NCBI RefSeq assembly: GCF_016107395.1
Contig: NZ_JAAIKO010000045.1
Location: 1-64,000 of the forward strand
Direction: 5' to 3'
Length of the DNA: 64,000 nt
DNA from: Streptomyces fildesensis
Lineage (GTDB): Bacteria > Actinomycetota > Actinomycetes > Streptomycetales > Streptomycetaceae
Below the pieces are notes generated by a model that searched no databases, was not told the origin of the DNA, and worked only from the letters and a program-made list of their open reading frames with translations. Every line of letters begins with the position of its first letter. The first letter of the stretch is position 1. This document shows positions 52,961 to 61,172 of the stretch, piece by piece. The translations under genes were made by a program, and so were the position numbers.

Positions 52961-53815
52961 ATGAGCATTGCATGCGTGGTGGCGGCCGTTGACGGCTCTC
53001 CGGAAAGTCTGCGAGCCGTGGACTGGGCGGTGGACGACGCCTTCCGCCGCGGAGTGGGGCTGCGGCTCGTCCACGCTTCTGCCTGGGAACAGTTCGAACA
53101 GCAAACCGTGGACGACATGGAACTCGCGCCCGAGCGTAAAGCCATCGAGGAGGTCCTGGACTCCGCGGCCGAGCGGGCGTCCGCGCGCCGGCCCGGCGTA
53201 GCGGTGGACACCGAACTGCTCGCCGAGGACGTCCTGTCCGCGCTGCTGGGCCTGCAGCGATACTCCCCGCTGCTGGTGCTGGGAACCCGCGGCCGCGGCG
53301 GATTCCCCGGGTTGCTGCTCGGCTCGGTGAGCTTGCGGGTCGCCGCGAGGGCCGCGTACCCGGTCGTGGTGGTACGCGGTGAACGTGAACCCGCGGAGGT
53401 CGGGCGCCGTGTGGTGCTGGGTGTGGGGTCGCACGATGTTTCAGCGGCGGCGGAGTTCGCGGTCGAGGAAGCGGCGGCTGGACATGCCGATCTGGAGCTC
53501 GTGCACGCCTGGCGCCCCGAGATCGACATGTCGGGGGTGTCAGTGGTGATGGACGTCGGTGCGGCAGCCGACCGCGCACAGAACCTGCTGGGCGCCGTGC
53601 CCCTTCCCGAGACGGGAGTCAGCGGTCTGCGAGTACGGCGCAATGCCGTGCAGGGCAGGTCTGCCTCCAGCTTGCTGCGTGCGGCCGCCGGAGCAGACCT
53701 CCTGGTACTCGGCGCACGCCGCCGGCACGAGCATCCGGGCCTCCAACTCGGCTCGATGAACCACGCCATGCTGCACCACGCCCCCTGCCCGGTGGCGATC
53801 GTGCCCGCTCACTGA
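52961..53815 (+). CDS. Two-domain universal stress protein
   Basis: The 284-residue product has two UspA domains. Domain 1 begins CVVAAVDGSPESLRAVDWAV and has the full nucleotide motif LVLGTRGRGGFPGLLLGSVS. Domain 2 begins RRVVLGVGSHDVSAAAEFAV and has LLVLGARRRHEHPGLQLGSM, in which the loop glycines are partly lost. One active and one degenerate ATP site is common in tandem Usps. The ATG at 52961 has GGAG at 6 bases. It is just downstream of the response regulator gene and has its own box, so it is probably a direct target. Confidence 0.9.
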   Translation: MSIACVVAAVDGSPESLRAVDWAVDDAFRRGVGLRLVHASAWEQFEQQTVDDMELAPERKAIEEVLDSAAERASARRPGVAVDTELLAEDVLSALLGLQRYSPLLVLGTRGRGGFPGLLLGSVSLRVAARAAYPVVVVRGEREPAEVGRRVVLGVGSHDVSAAAEFAVEEAAAGHADLELVHAWRPEIDMSGVSVVMDVGAAADRAQNLLGAVPLPETGVSGLRVRRNAVQGRSASSLLRAAAGADLLVLGARRRHEHPGLQLGSMNHAMLHHAPCPVAIVPAH

Positions 53816-53944
53816 CCCCCGGCGCCGGAGGCAATCGCCTTGCACCAGGGCCGTTCGGCAGCCCGGTGCCCGTTCCGCCCCTGCCGGGCGCACCGACACG
53901 GTCCCCTTCTCAGACTGGTCTACAAGGACCATTCGGCGTTCAGC

Positions 53945-53958
53945 GGGACCTTCGGCCC
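53945..53958. promoter_or_regulatory. DosR-like box upstream of single-domain Usp
   Basis: GGGACCTTCGGCCC fits GGG-N8-CCC and is the one closest to the mycobacterial GGGAC half-site. It lies 343 bases before the Usp at 54301. The gap 53816-54300 holds an open frame on the plus strand (53840-54250) without family resemblance, which I do not count as a gene. Confidence 0.5.
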
Positions 53959-54300
53959 CTCACGCATCCGGGGACGGCAGAGCACGCTGGAGGCAGAACA
54001 ACAGCAGCTACACATAGTTGAGTTGAGCCGAGACGCAGAACAAGAGGCACTCGCTCACAGCGCCACTGCCAACGCGGACATTCACCGGCAACTCCAGGAC
54101 CTTTCGCACACGTTGTGCGTCTCCACCGGTCCACGAGATATCGACGCGGCGCTCGTCGTCGCACGCACGCAGACCCGGTCGATGCCGTCCGTCCCCCGAA
54201 CACCCGCGGTGGTCCCATCACGGCGGCAGTCCCTCAGCCCGTCCCCGTAGAGCGCGGTCGGCTCGAAAAGCCGGCAGCGAACCAATCTCAGGAGATCGAC

Positions 54301-54759
54301 ATGCCGAAGCAGACCCAGGAACCCGCCGCCCGACGTGTGGTCGTCGGGGTGGACGGGTCGGAGTGTTCCACCTCAGCACTACGCTGGGCGATGGCCTACG
54401 CACAGCTGACCGACGCCACAGTCGAAGCCATCACCACATGGCATAACCCCGACATGTACGCGTACAGCTACGGGTGGGTCCCCGGCGTCATCGACCTCGG
54501 TGACATCGCCGCCAGCATCCAGAAGAACCTCGACGAGGTCGTCGCCAACGAATCGGAGCGCCTCGACCGGCCGGTCGAAGTGCTGGCCCGTGTGGTGGAA
54601 GGCCATCCCGCAGAGGTCCTGCTGGCCGCAGCAGCGGGAGCCCAGTTGCTGACCGTGGGCACCAGGGGACACGGCACCTTCGCCGGGATCCTCCTCGGCT
54701 CGGTCAGCCAGCACTGCGTTCAACACGCGCCGTGCCCGGTCGTCGTCGTTCCTGAATGA
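54301..54759 (+). CDS. Single-domain universal stress protein (UspA-like)
   Basis: The 152-residue product starts MPKQTQEPAARRVVVGVDGS and contains the complete ATP motif LLTVGTRGHGTFAGILLGSV, followed by HCVQHAPCPVVVVPE. It should bind ATP and dimerise as MjUspA does. The middle contains an aromatic stretch (WHNPDMYAYSYGWVPGVID). AGGAG lies upstream of the ATG at 54301. It is followed after 120 bases by the general stress membrane protein on the same strand, perhaps one transcript. Confidence 0.92.
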   Translation: MPKQTQEPAARRVVVGVDGSECSTSALRWAMAYAQLTDATVEAITTWHNPDMYAYSYGWVPGVIDLGDIAASIQKNLDEVVANESERLDRPVEVLARVVEGHPAEVLLAAAAGAQLLTVGTRGHGTFAGILLGSVSQHCVQHAPCPVVVVPE

Positions 54760-54879
54760 GATTCCTACCGGCCGGCTCCTCCGTACCGCCCCGCGAGAGA
54801 GAGCTTGGTCGGCCCCAACACCCATCGCCACACCGGCGCCATCGGATCCGTACACCATCGATCATGCCGGGAGGCAGCC

Positions 54880-55365
54880 ATGATGAACACGACAGCAGTG
54901 AAAGCAGGACGGGGAGCCGTCGAACGGCATCCGGGCGAGCAGGTATCACTCGGCTCCTTCCCCACCTACGACGAGGCGCAGAGCGTCGTCGACTACCTCG
55001 CCGACCACGAATTCGAAGTGGAAACCACCCAGATCGTCGGAAGCGATCTCCGGATGGTGGAGCAGATCACCGGGCGGCTGAACTGGGGGCGCGCCCTGCT
55101 CTACGGAGCCACGAGCGGAGCATGGTTCGGAGTCTTCGTCGGCCTGCTACTGAGCATCCTGAGCGCGACAGCCTTCTGGAAGGCCATGGTCTGGGGCCTG
55201 AGCTGGGGCGTGCTGTTCGGTGGGATCTTCGCGCTGTTCCAGTTCGCGATGACCGCGGGACGCCGGGATTTCACGTCCAGAAGCGCCGTCATTCCCAGCC
55301 GCTATCAAGTACTGGTCATGGCGTCGCACGGCGATCACGCACGATCAGTACTCAGCACCCGGTGA
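54880..55365 (+). CDS. General stress protein with two membrane helices
   Basis: The 161-residue product begins with a soluble alpha/beta segment like the general stress protein 17M-type domain (LGSFPTYDEAQSVVDYLADH; FEVETTQIVGSDLRMVEQIT). Two membrane helices follow (ALLYGATSGAWFGVFVGLLL; WGLSWGVLFGGIFALFQFAM) and a short tail (SRYQVLVMASHGDHARSVLS). GGGAGG precedes ATG 54880; 54883 is an alternative. The role is not established. Its position after a Usp gene fits a stress function. Confidence 0.85.
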   Translation: MMNTTAVKAGRGAVERHPGEQVSLGSFPTYDEAQSVVDYLADHEFEVETTQIVGSDLRMVEQITGRLNWGRALLYGATSGAWFGVFVGLLLSILSATAFWKAMVWGLSWGVLFGGIFALFQFAMTAGRRDFTSRSAVIPSRYQVLVMASHGDHARSVLSTR

Positions 55366-55410
55366 GCACCCGGCAGGCCGAGACCACGGCCCGCCGCTGC
55401 CCTCGACGCC

Positions 55411-55587
55411 AGGACCTGTCTTCAAACTGGCGCCCGCCCGGCGGTGTCTGGCACGCACGCTCGCTGCGTTGTCGGGATCACCCCAGTACGTCCAGTACAG
55501 GGGCGACCCTCCGCCTTGCGATCGCACGCACCAGACACCGCCGGGCCCGCCCTCCGGGCGAACGCCGCCAGTTTGAAGACAGGTCCT
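55411..55587. mobile_element. 177-bp MITE-like element with 22-bp perfect inverted repeats
   Basis: The left end 55411-55432 begins AGGACCTGTCTTCAAACTGG and the right end 55566-55587 is its exact reverse complement. Inside, CCCGGCGGTGTCTGG and CCAGACACCGCCGGG form a second perfect 15-base arm, so the whole element can fold into one long hairpin. No coding frame fills it. It is a non-autonomous element whose ends should match a full-length IS elsewhere in the genome. It is inserted between a stress protein and a convergent PNPOx gene. Confidence 0.75.
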
Positions 55588-55707
55588 AGGAGATTCGGGC
55601 TCGACGGAGCCGCCCGGCGGGTCCCCCGTCGGCCGGCTCACTGGCGCTTCGAAGTGCACCGGGTGGACGACATACTCACCGTGATCTGGCACCACCCAAC
55701 CTGGTGA

Positions 55708-56181
55708 TCAGGCCTTCTCCAGGCGGAAGCCGGTGATGAGACCGGGCCGAATGCTCAGCACACAGCCCATCGGGCCGCCGACCAACGGACGCAGCAGTTC
55801 TCCGTACCGCTGGCCGTCGCGGCTGTCGCGGCCGTCCGTAACGGGCAGCACGTAGCCGGTGACGACCACGCTCCAACCGAGGTCCGTCACCGGGTCGATG
55901 GCATCGGCCTCGTAGGCCACGACAATTCCGGGGCAGTCGTCGGGCGCCATGAGCGCAGCAATGTCCCCACCGTCGAACAACCGGAAGACGATGTCCCCGG
56001 CCTCGATGATGTGGTTGACCGGGCATACTGCCGGCAGTGCGTGGCGGGTGAAGACAATGCGGCCGAGAGAGACCGTGCCGAGCAGTTTCAGGGCTTCGTC
56101 AGGATCGAGCGTCGCCGTACGCCGCGGCCCGATTGCGGTGCTATCAGCCGTCGGCGTTCTCGGGGTGATCCCCTGGTACAT
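55708..56181 (-). CDS. PNPOx-like flavin-binding protein
   Basis: The 157-residue product has the same split-barrel pattern as 49501: ALKLLGTVSLGRIVFTRHAL, VCPVNHIIEAGDIVFRLFDG, GIVVAYEADAIDPVTDLGWS, VVVTGYVLPVTD, and LSIRPGLITGFRLEKA. FMN or F420 is the expected cofactor. GGAGG at 7 bases supports ATG 56181. It is the last gene of a minus-strand run with two Usp genes (57705 to 56276), 94 bases after the split Usp, so probably co-expressed with them. Confidence 0.88.
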   Translation of the reverse strand: MYQGITPRTPTADSTAIGPRRTATLDPDEALKLLGTVSLGRIVFTRHALPAVCPVNHIIEAGDIVFRLFDGGDIAALMAPDDCPGIVVAYEADAIDPVTDLGWSVVVTGYVLPVTDGRDSRDGQRYGELLRPLVGGPMGCVLSIRPGLITGFRLEKA

Positions 56182-56275
56182 CCTGATCGCCTCCCTCTCC
56201 AACTCCCCTACAGATCACCGCTGTGCCGAACACCGGGTGTTTCCTGAGCGGCTGGGGCCGTCGCCGTCGCGATCC

Positions 56276-57135
56276 TCAGCCGAGAGGAACCGTGATCACC
56301 GGGCAGTGTGCCCGGTGGAGCAGTCCGTGCACGACGGAGCCGAGCCGCATGCCGGTGTAGCCGCCCCGGCCTCGGCGGCCCACGACCACGGCCAGTGCGT
56401 GTTCGGCGGCGCCTGCGAGTTCCTCCACCGGGTGGCCGGTCGGTACCTCGTGCTTCAGCGCGACGTCCGGGTACTGCTGCGAAAAGCCGGCCGTCATCTC
56501 GGACAGCATCCGTCGCTGAGCCTGCAGTGCGTCCTCCTGGCCGCGGAGCGTGAAGATCGGCGGCTGCTGCCATACCGAGATCGCGCGCAGGCCGGCTCCT
56601 CTGAGATCGGCCTCTTCGAAAGCGAGCGCCACTGCCGCCTTCGATGGTTCGCTGCCGTCGATGCCCACGACCAAGTAGGTCGGCTGTTGCGTGATGTGCT
56701 CGGCGTCGCCCACGACGACGACCGGGCACTCTGCCTGTGCTGTGAAGGGGACGACCAGGGAGCCTGCGCTGAAGAACTCCGAGGTACGACTCAGGCGACG
56801 CGAGCCCAGCACGATCATGCGAGCCCGGACATTCGCCCGATCACCGGGGTGGGGAACCCATCGACCAGGTCCACGGCCTGATCGATCCCGGGGTAGCGCT
56901 CCCGGCTCCAGGCGGCGGACGCTCTGAGGACTTCCGATGCGGTCTGGTGCAGCGTGATGCTGCGGGAAGTGTCGTCAACGTGCTGCGTGTCGTGCCGCGG
57001 AGGAACAGCGACGACGAGCCGCAGCGCGAGCCCGCGCCGTCGGGCTTCGTCCACCGCCCAAGCCAGGGGAAGGTGCCAATCCCTCGCCGGGTCGATGCCT
57101 ACGATGATCTCGTGTCGTTCGCCGACGTCGGTCAT
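56276..57135 (-). pseudogene. Two-domain universal stress protein split into two coupled frames
   Basis: The first frame (57135-56815) reads MTDVGERHEIIVGIDPARDW to FPTPVIGRMSGLA and stops. The second (56818-56276) starts at MIVLGSRRLSRTSEFFSAGS, the glycine loop of the same domain, and continues through domain 2 (YLVVGIDGSEPSKAAVALAF; VVVGRRGRGGYTGMRLGSVV). The stop and the next start overlap as ATGA, so translation could be re-initiated and both parts made. In relatives MSxxARMIVLGSR is continuous, so a 1- or 2-base loss split the gene. AAAGGAG precedes ATG 57135. Whether the two pieces assemble into a working protein is open. Confidence 0.75.
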
Positions 57136-57705
57136 GACGTGCTCCTTTGCTCACGGTCGTGCCGCGGAATGAGCTGCACGGGACAGTGGGCGTGGTGCAC
57201 CAGACTGTGCGTCACCCGCCCGAGAGTGGGTCCGATGTAGCCGGGCGACCGCCGGCCACCCATCACCAGCAGGTCCGCGTGCTGCGAGGCCTCGACCAGA
57301 ACGCCGGCCACGGAAACGTTCTTCTCCGCGTCCAGCTGAACGGTCAGGCAAGGGAACTCCTGACGGATCCGATTCGCCACCGCGGCCAAGTGATGAACCT
57401 GCTCGCCGGCCATTTCCCCCAAGCCGTCGACCATGGTCACGACGTTCCCGACGGACTGCAGGACGTTCCACACCTGCAGCATGCGCAGCGAGGCTTTGCG
57501 AAGGACAGCCTCGCGCGCGCTCGATGCCCGCCTCCGAAACGTAGGCCTCTCGGCCGTCCGTGTCGACGGCGTACACGATGTGCAGGGCGCGCTCACGGTG
57601 CACGGCCTCGACCGCTGCCCACAGCGCTGCGTGACGGGCCGACTCCGAACCATCGACGCCGACGATGACGGAGCCGATTTCGGAGCCGCTGGTGGTGCTT
57701 TCCAT
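57132..57705 (-). pseudogene. Universal stress protein with frameshift in a CG repeat
   Basis: From ATG 57705 the frame reads SVIVGVDGSESARHAALWAA to YVSEAGIERAR. At GAG-CGCGCGCG-AGG (about 57515-57527) two bases seem missing; the proper continuation REAVLRKASLRMLQVWNVLQ to LVMGGRRSPGYIGPTLGRVT lies in the neighbouring frame and stops at 57132. This end overlaps the next start by ATGA, which supports that frame as native. A dinucleotide run makes slippage likely. The intact product would have about 190 residues and one ATP motif (GGRRSPGYIGPTLGRVT, partly degenerate). Confidence 0.75.
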
Positions 57706-57898
57706 GGTTCCTCCTCACCGAGAACCACCAAGGGTCCAGCTCTCACGCTGCCACAGCGGACTCTCCACGCGGAGGGCCGTTCAGGTCTCAGACATGGGCC
57801 AAGAGTCCCCGTGTACACCCTCCTCAACAGCGGGCTGCTGCGTGCGGAGTGCGTGATCCGGCGTCCCAGGCGGGCGGGGGGCTGGTCGGTCCGGCCAG

Positions 57899-57912
57899 GG
57901 GCCGTTTGGCCC
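57899..57912. promoter_or_regulatory. DosR-like box between divergent Usp genes
   Basis: AGGGGCCGTTTGGCCCCT is palindromic apart from the central GTTT; the GGG-N8-CCC core is 57899-57912. A half-site GGGCTGGTCGGTCC starts at 57879, 20 bases upstream. It sits between the minus-strand Usp run (start 57705) and the plus-strand Usp (start 58007) and may serve both. Confidence 0.65.
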
Positions 57913-58006
57913 CTCCTCCGCTTCCGTGTCCCGGGCCACTCTGAAAGACCGCAGACCCGCGGCGTCGCCAGCTACCGCTGGAACGTGCCCACAGGAGGTT
58001 CCCGCC

Positions 58007-58876
58007 ATGAAACACCATGTGACCGTCGGCATCGACGGGTCACTCGAGAGCCGGGCAGCAGCCATGTGGGGTGCCAGGGAGGCGTCCTTGCGGGAGGTGC
58101 CGCTGCGACTCGTCCACGCGGTCGAGTGGCCCATAAGCCCTGCCATTCCGCGGTTGGGCCGGGAGAGCGCCGACCGTTGGGCCGACGAGGCGCTCACCGA
58201 GGCTTCGGAGGACGTACGCCGCCGGTACCCGAGCCTGGAGATCACCATCCGCTGTCTCTCCGGCAGGCCGGCCGCAGCCCTGGCAGCCGAGGCCAGCGAC
58301 GCGGGGCTGCTCGTCCTCGGCTCCCGCGGCCTGGGCGGCCTGGTCGGCTTCTTCGTCGGTTCGGTGGGCATGCCGACGCTTGCGGCCACGGAAACCCCGG
58401 TGGCCCTCGTACGGCCGCCGCGGGAAACCGGGGACACGGAGCCCGCCGGTTACGGCGAGATCGTCGTGGGTGTGGACATCCACGAGGCTGCCGACAAACT
58501 CCTCTCCTTCGCCTTCGAGGAAGCCGCCCGCCGCAAGTGCGCCCTGCGGGCCGTGCATGGCTGGAAGCTCCCTCCCGCCTACGAGTACATCCCCTTCTTC
58601 GACCCCGAAAACGAACGGGACATCGGCCGGAGTGTCACGCAGATGCTGGACGACATGCTGAAGCCGTGGCGCGACAAGTTCCCCTCCGTTCGCGCCGACT
58701 CCCAGGCGTTCATGGGACCCGCCGGCAGCCGACTGGTCCAGGCCTCGGTGGGCGCCGACCTCGTCATCGTCGGCCGTCACCTGCGCCGCTCTCCCCTGGG
58801 CGCCCATCTCGGGCCGGTCGCCCACGCCGTGCTGCACCACGCCACCGCCCCTGTCGCCGTCATCGCCCACGACTGA
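58007..58876 (+). CDS. Two-domain universal stress protein
   Basis: The 289-residue product has two UspA domains. Domain 1 begins HHVTVGIDGSLESRAAAMWG and has the complete ATP loop LLVLGSRGLGGLVGFFVGSV. Domain 2 begins GEIVVGVDIHEAADKLLSFA and has LVIVGRHLRRSPLGAHLGPV, a degenerate loop. AGGAGG with 8-base spacing marks ATG 58007. The domain 2 segment GWKLPPAYEYIPFFDPENER is similar to HCWKMPSAYKYRDATVG in the Usp at 48266, so the two are paralogues. A DosR-like box is 95 bases upstream. Confidence 0.92.
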   Translation: MKHHVTVGIDGSLESRAAAMWGAREASLREVPLRLVHAVEWPISPAIPRLGRESADRWADEALTEASEDVRRRYPSLEITIRCLSGRPAAALAAEASDAGLLVLGSRGLGGLVGFFVGSVGMPTLAATETPVALVRPPRETGDTEPAGYGEIVVGVDIHEAADKLLSFAFEEAARRKCALRAVHGWKLPPAYEYIPFFDPENERDIGRSVTQMLDDMLKPWRDKFPSVRADSQAFMGPAGSRLVQASVGADLVIVGRHLRRSPLGAHLGPVAHAVLHHATAPVAVIAHD

Positions 58877-58998
58877 CAACGCGGGAGCACAGCCCCCGAA
58901 CGGAGGCGGTGCGTCCACGGCCCAGGCCGTTGAGCTCACAACCGGTGTGCGCTGCGGCTGGTCGCCCTCCAGCTCCGACATCCTCATGCGCTTTGATA

Positions 58999-59020
58999 GA
59001 ATTGCAAAAAATGGCAATTC
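58999..59020. promoter_or_regulatory. ArsR-type operator upstream of the ArsR-SulP operon
   Basis: GAATTGC (58999-59005) and GCAATTC (59014-59020) form a perfect inverted repeat separated by 8 AT-rich bases. It is 90 bases before the ArsR start and the only AT-rich patch nearby. The layout fits autorepression by the ArsR protein. Confidence 0.65.
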
Positions 59021-59109
59021 ATTACATGCTGTTGGTGCTGTGTCTGCAGTCGTCGATGGCACAGGACGAAGCCCAGTCCGGTGGGAGCCGGCGATGAGGA
59101 GGGCGCGCT

Positions 59110-59448
59110 GTGGCGGTTCCGCTGTATCAGGCCAAGGCAGACTTCTTCCGGATGCTCGCGCATCCGGTGCGGATCCGGGTGCTGGAGCTGCTGCAGGACG
59201 GGCCCGTACCGGTCCGGAAGCTGCTGACGGCGATCGAGGTGGAGCCGTCGAGTCTGTCGCAGCAGCTCGCCGTGCTGCGGCGGTCCGGGCTCGTCACGTC
59301 CGCCCGGGACGGTTCGACCGTGGTGTACGCGCTGGCCGGCGCAGATGTGGCCATGTTGATGTCCGTGGCGCGCACCATCCTCGCGCAGATCCTGACCGGT
59401 CAGAACGAGCTTCTTGGCGAGCTACGGAAGAGTGAGATCTCCCGGTGA
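59110..59448 (+). CDS. ArsR/SmtB-family transcriptional repressor
   Basis: The 112-residue product is a winged helix protein: KADFFRMLAHPVRIRVLELL, VRKLLTAIEVEPSSLSQQLA as recognition helix, and VLRRSGLVTSARDGSTVVYA as wing. No cysteine metal site is visible (the ELCVCDL motif of metal sensors is replaced by VRKLLTAIEV), so the signal is not a classic heavy metal. AGGAGGG precedes the GTG at 59110. The stop overlaps the SulP start by GTGA, giving tight coupling. A palindrome at 58999-59020 is its probable operator. Confidence 0.9.
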   Translation: MAVPLYQAKADFFRMLAHPVRIRVLELLQDGPVPVRKLLTAIEVEPSSLSQQLAVLRRSGLVTSARDGSTVVYALAGADVAMLMSVARTILAQILTGQNELLGELRKSEISR

Positions 59449-61172
59449 GTACGGTGCTGCACGATTTCTGGGGTTCGATCCGCTCGCTGCTTCCGGTCCG
59501 GGCGGATTTCTCCGGGATGCGGCGGCAGCCGCGCCGGGATCTGCTGGCCGGGTTGACGGTGGCGATCGTGGCGTTGCCGCTGGCTTTGGGGTTCGGGGTT
59601 TCGTCCGGGCTCGGCGCGGAGGCGGGGCTGGCCACCGCGGTGGTGGCCGGCGCAATGGCGGCCGTCTTCGGCGGGTCGAATCTGCAGGTGTCCGGGCCGA
59701 CCGGAGCCATGACCGTGGTGCTGGTCCCGATCGTGGCCCGGTACGGTCCGGGCGGGGTGCTCACCGTCGGGCTGATGGCCGGCCTCATCCTGATCGCACT
59801 GGCCGTGGCGAAAGCCGGCCGGTACATGAAGTACGTTCCGGCGCCGGTCGTGGAGGGTTTCACGCTGGGGATCGCCTGCGTGATCGGACTGCAGCAGGTG
59901 CCGGCCGCGCTGGGTGTCGCCACGCCGAAGGGCGAGAAGGTTCTCGTCGTGGCGTGGCGCGCGACGGAGGAATTCGCGGCGCATCCCAACTGGACGGCCA
60001 TCGGCCTGTCGGCCGGTGTCGCGACGCTGATGCTGGCCGGTGCCCGTTGGCGTCCGACGGTGCCGTTCTCCATCGTCGGGGTCATCGCAGCGACCCTCGC
60101 GGCACAAGCGGCCCACTTCGACGTGGCCCGGATCGGGCATCTACCGGCCGGCCTTCCTGCGCCCTCCCTCGGGTTCCTGGAGCTGTCCACGGTGTCCTCG
60201 CTGCTGGCTCCCGCGATCGCGGTGGCCGCGCTCGCCGCGCTGGAGTCGCTGTTGTCGGCGACCGTGGCCGACGGCATGACGGTGGGGCAGAATCACGATC
60301 CGGACCGTGAACTGTTCGGGCAGGGCCTGGCCAACCTGGCCGCACCGCTGTTCGGCGGAGTCCCCGCGACGGCGGCCATCGCGCGCACCGCGGTCAACGT
60401 GCGCTCCGGGGCGGGTTCCCGGCTTGCCGCACTCACCCACGCCGTGGTCCTGGCGGCGATCGTGTTCGCGGCGGCGCCGCTGGTGGCACGGATCCCGTTG
60501 GCCGCGCTGGCGGGGGTGCTGTTGGCCACCGCGATCCGGATGGTCGAGGTCGGTTCGCTGCGGGCGATGGTCCGCGCCACCCGGGGTGACGCGCTGGTCC
60601 TGATCCTCACCGCGCTGGCGACACTGGCGCTCGACCTCGTGTACGCGGTAGTCCTGGGGCTGGTGGTCGCGGCGGTGGTCGCCCTGCGCGCGGTCGCCCT
60701 GCATGCCCGGTTGGACCAGGTCCCGTTGGAGCACGACCCGGCGGGCGATCACAGCGTCGAGGAGCATGAACTGCTGGCCGAGCACATCGTCGCGTATCGG
60801 ATCGAGGGACCGCTGTTCTTCGCCGCCGCGCACCGCTTCCTGCTGGAGTTGACCGATGTCGCCGATGTGCGGGTGGTGATCCTGCGGCTGTCACGCATCA
60901 CCGCCCTGGATGCCACAGGGGCCTTGGTCCTCAAGGACGCGGTGCACAAACTGAGTCGTCGAGGGATCACCGTGATGGCATCGGGCATCCAGTCCGGCCA
61001 GCGGCAGGCTCTGGACGCGCTCGGCGTCCTGGGCCCGTTGTACGCCGACGGCAGAGTCTTCAGCACCACGCCGGAGGCGATCCGCGCGGCCCGAACCCAC
61101 CTGCAGCGCACGGGAGTTCTGGCAATTCCCGCGCAAGCTGCCAAAATCCCTACCGAGGAGCCGGCCGGATGA
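59445..61172 (+). CDS. SulP-family anion transporter with C-terminal STAS domain
   Basis: The 575-residue product has about 12 membrane helices: RRDLLAGLTVAIVALPLALG, GSNLQVSGPTGAMTVVLVPI, FTLGIACVIGLQQVPAALGV, GQGLANLAAPLFGGVPATAA. The STAS domain is at about 440-555 (AYRIEGPLFFAAAHRFLLEL; VVILRLSRITALDATGALVL). It would carry sulfate, bicarbonate or a similar anion. It is the middle gene of an ArsR-SulP-PNPOx operon with 4-base overlaps on both sides. It resembles the SulP at 12227-13753 but is clearly distinct. Confidence 0.92.
   Translation: MSTVLHDFWGSIRSLLPVRADFSGMRRQPRRDLLAGLTVAIVALPLALGFGVSSGLGAEAGLATAVVAGAMAAVFGGSNLQVSGPTGAMTVVLVPIVARYGPGGVLTVGLMAGLILIALAVAKAGRYMKYVPAPVVEGFTLGIACVIGLQQVPAALGVATPKGEKVLVVAWRATEEFAAHPNWTAIGLSAGVATLMLAGARWRPTVPFSIVGVIAATLAAQAAHFDVARIGHLPAGLPAPSLGFLELSTVSSLLAPAIAVAALAALESLLSATVADGMTVGQNHDPDRELFGQGLANLAAPLFGGVPATAAIARTAVNVRSGAGSRLAALTHAVVLAAIVFAAAPLVARIPLAALAGVLLATAIRMVEVGSLRAMVRATRGDALVLILTALATLALDLVYAVVLGLVVAAVVALRAVALHARLDQVPLEHDPAGDHSVEEHELLAEHIVAYRIEGPLFFAAAHRFLLELTDVADVRVVILRLSRITALDATGALVLKDAVHKLSRRGITVMASGIQSGQRQALDALGVLGPLYADGRVFSTTPEAIRAARTHLQRTGVLAIPAQAAKIPTEEPAG

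Noticed and set aside
53840..54250. A 136-codon plus-strand frame between two Usp genes
   Set aside because: It has no ribosome site and no recognisable motif, and it crosses the DosR-like box; I treat it as intergenic.
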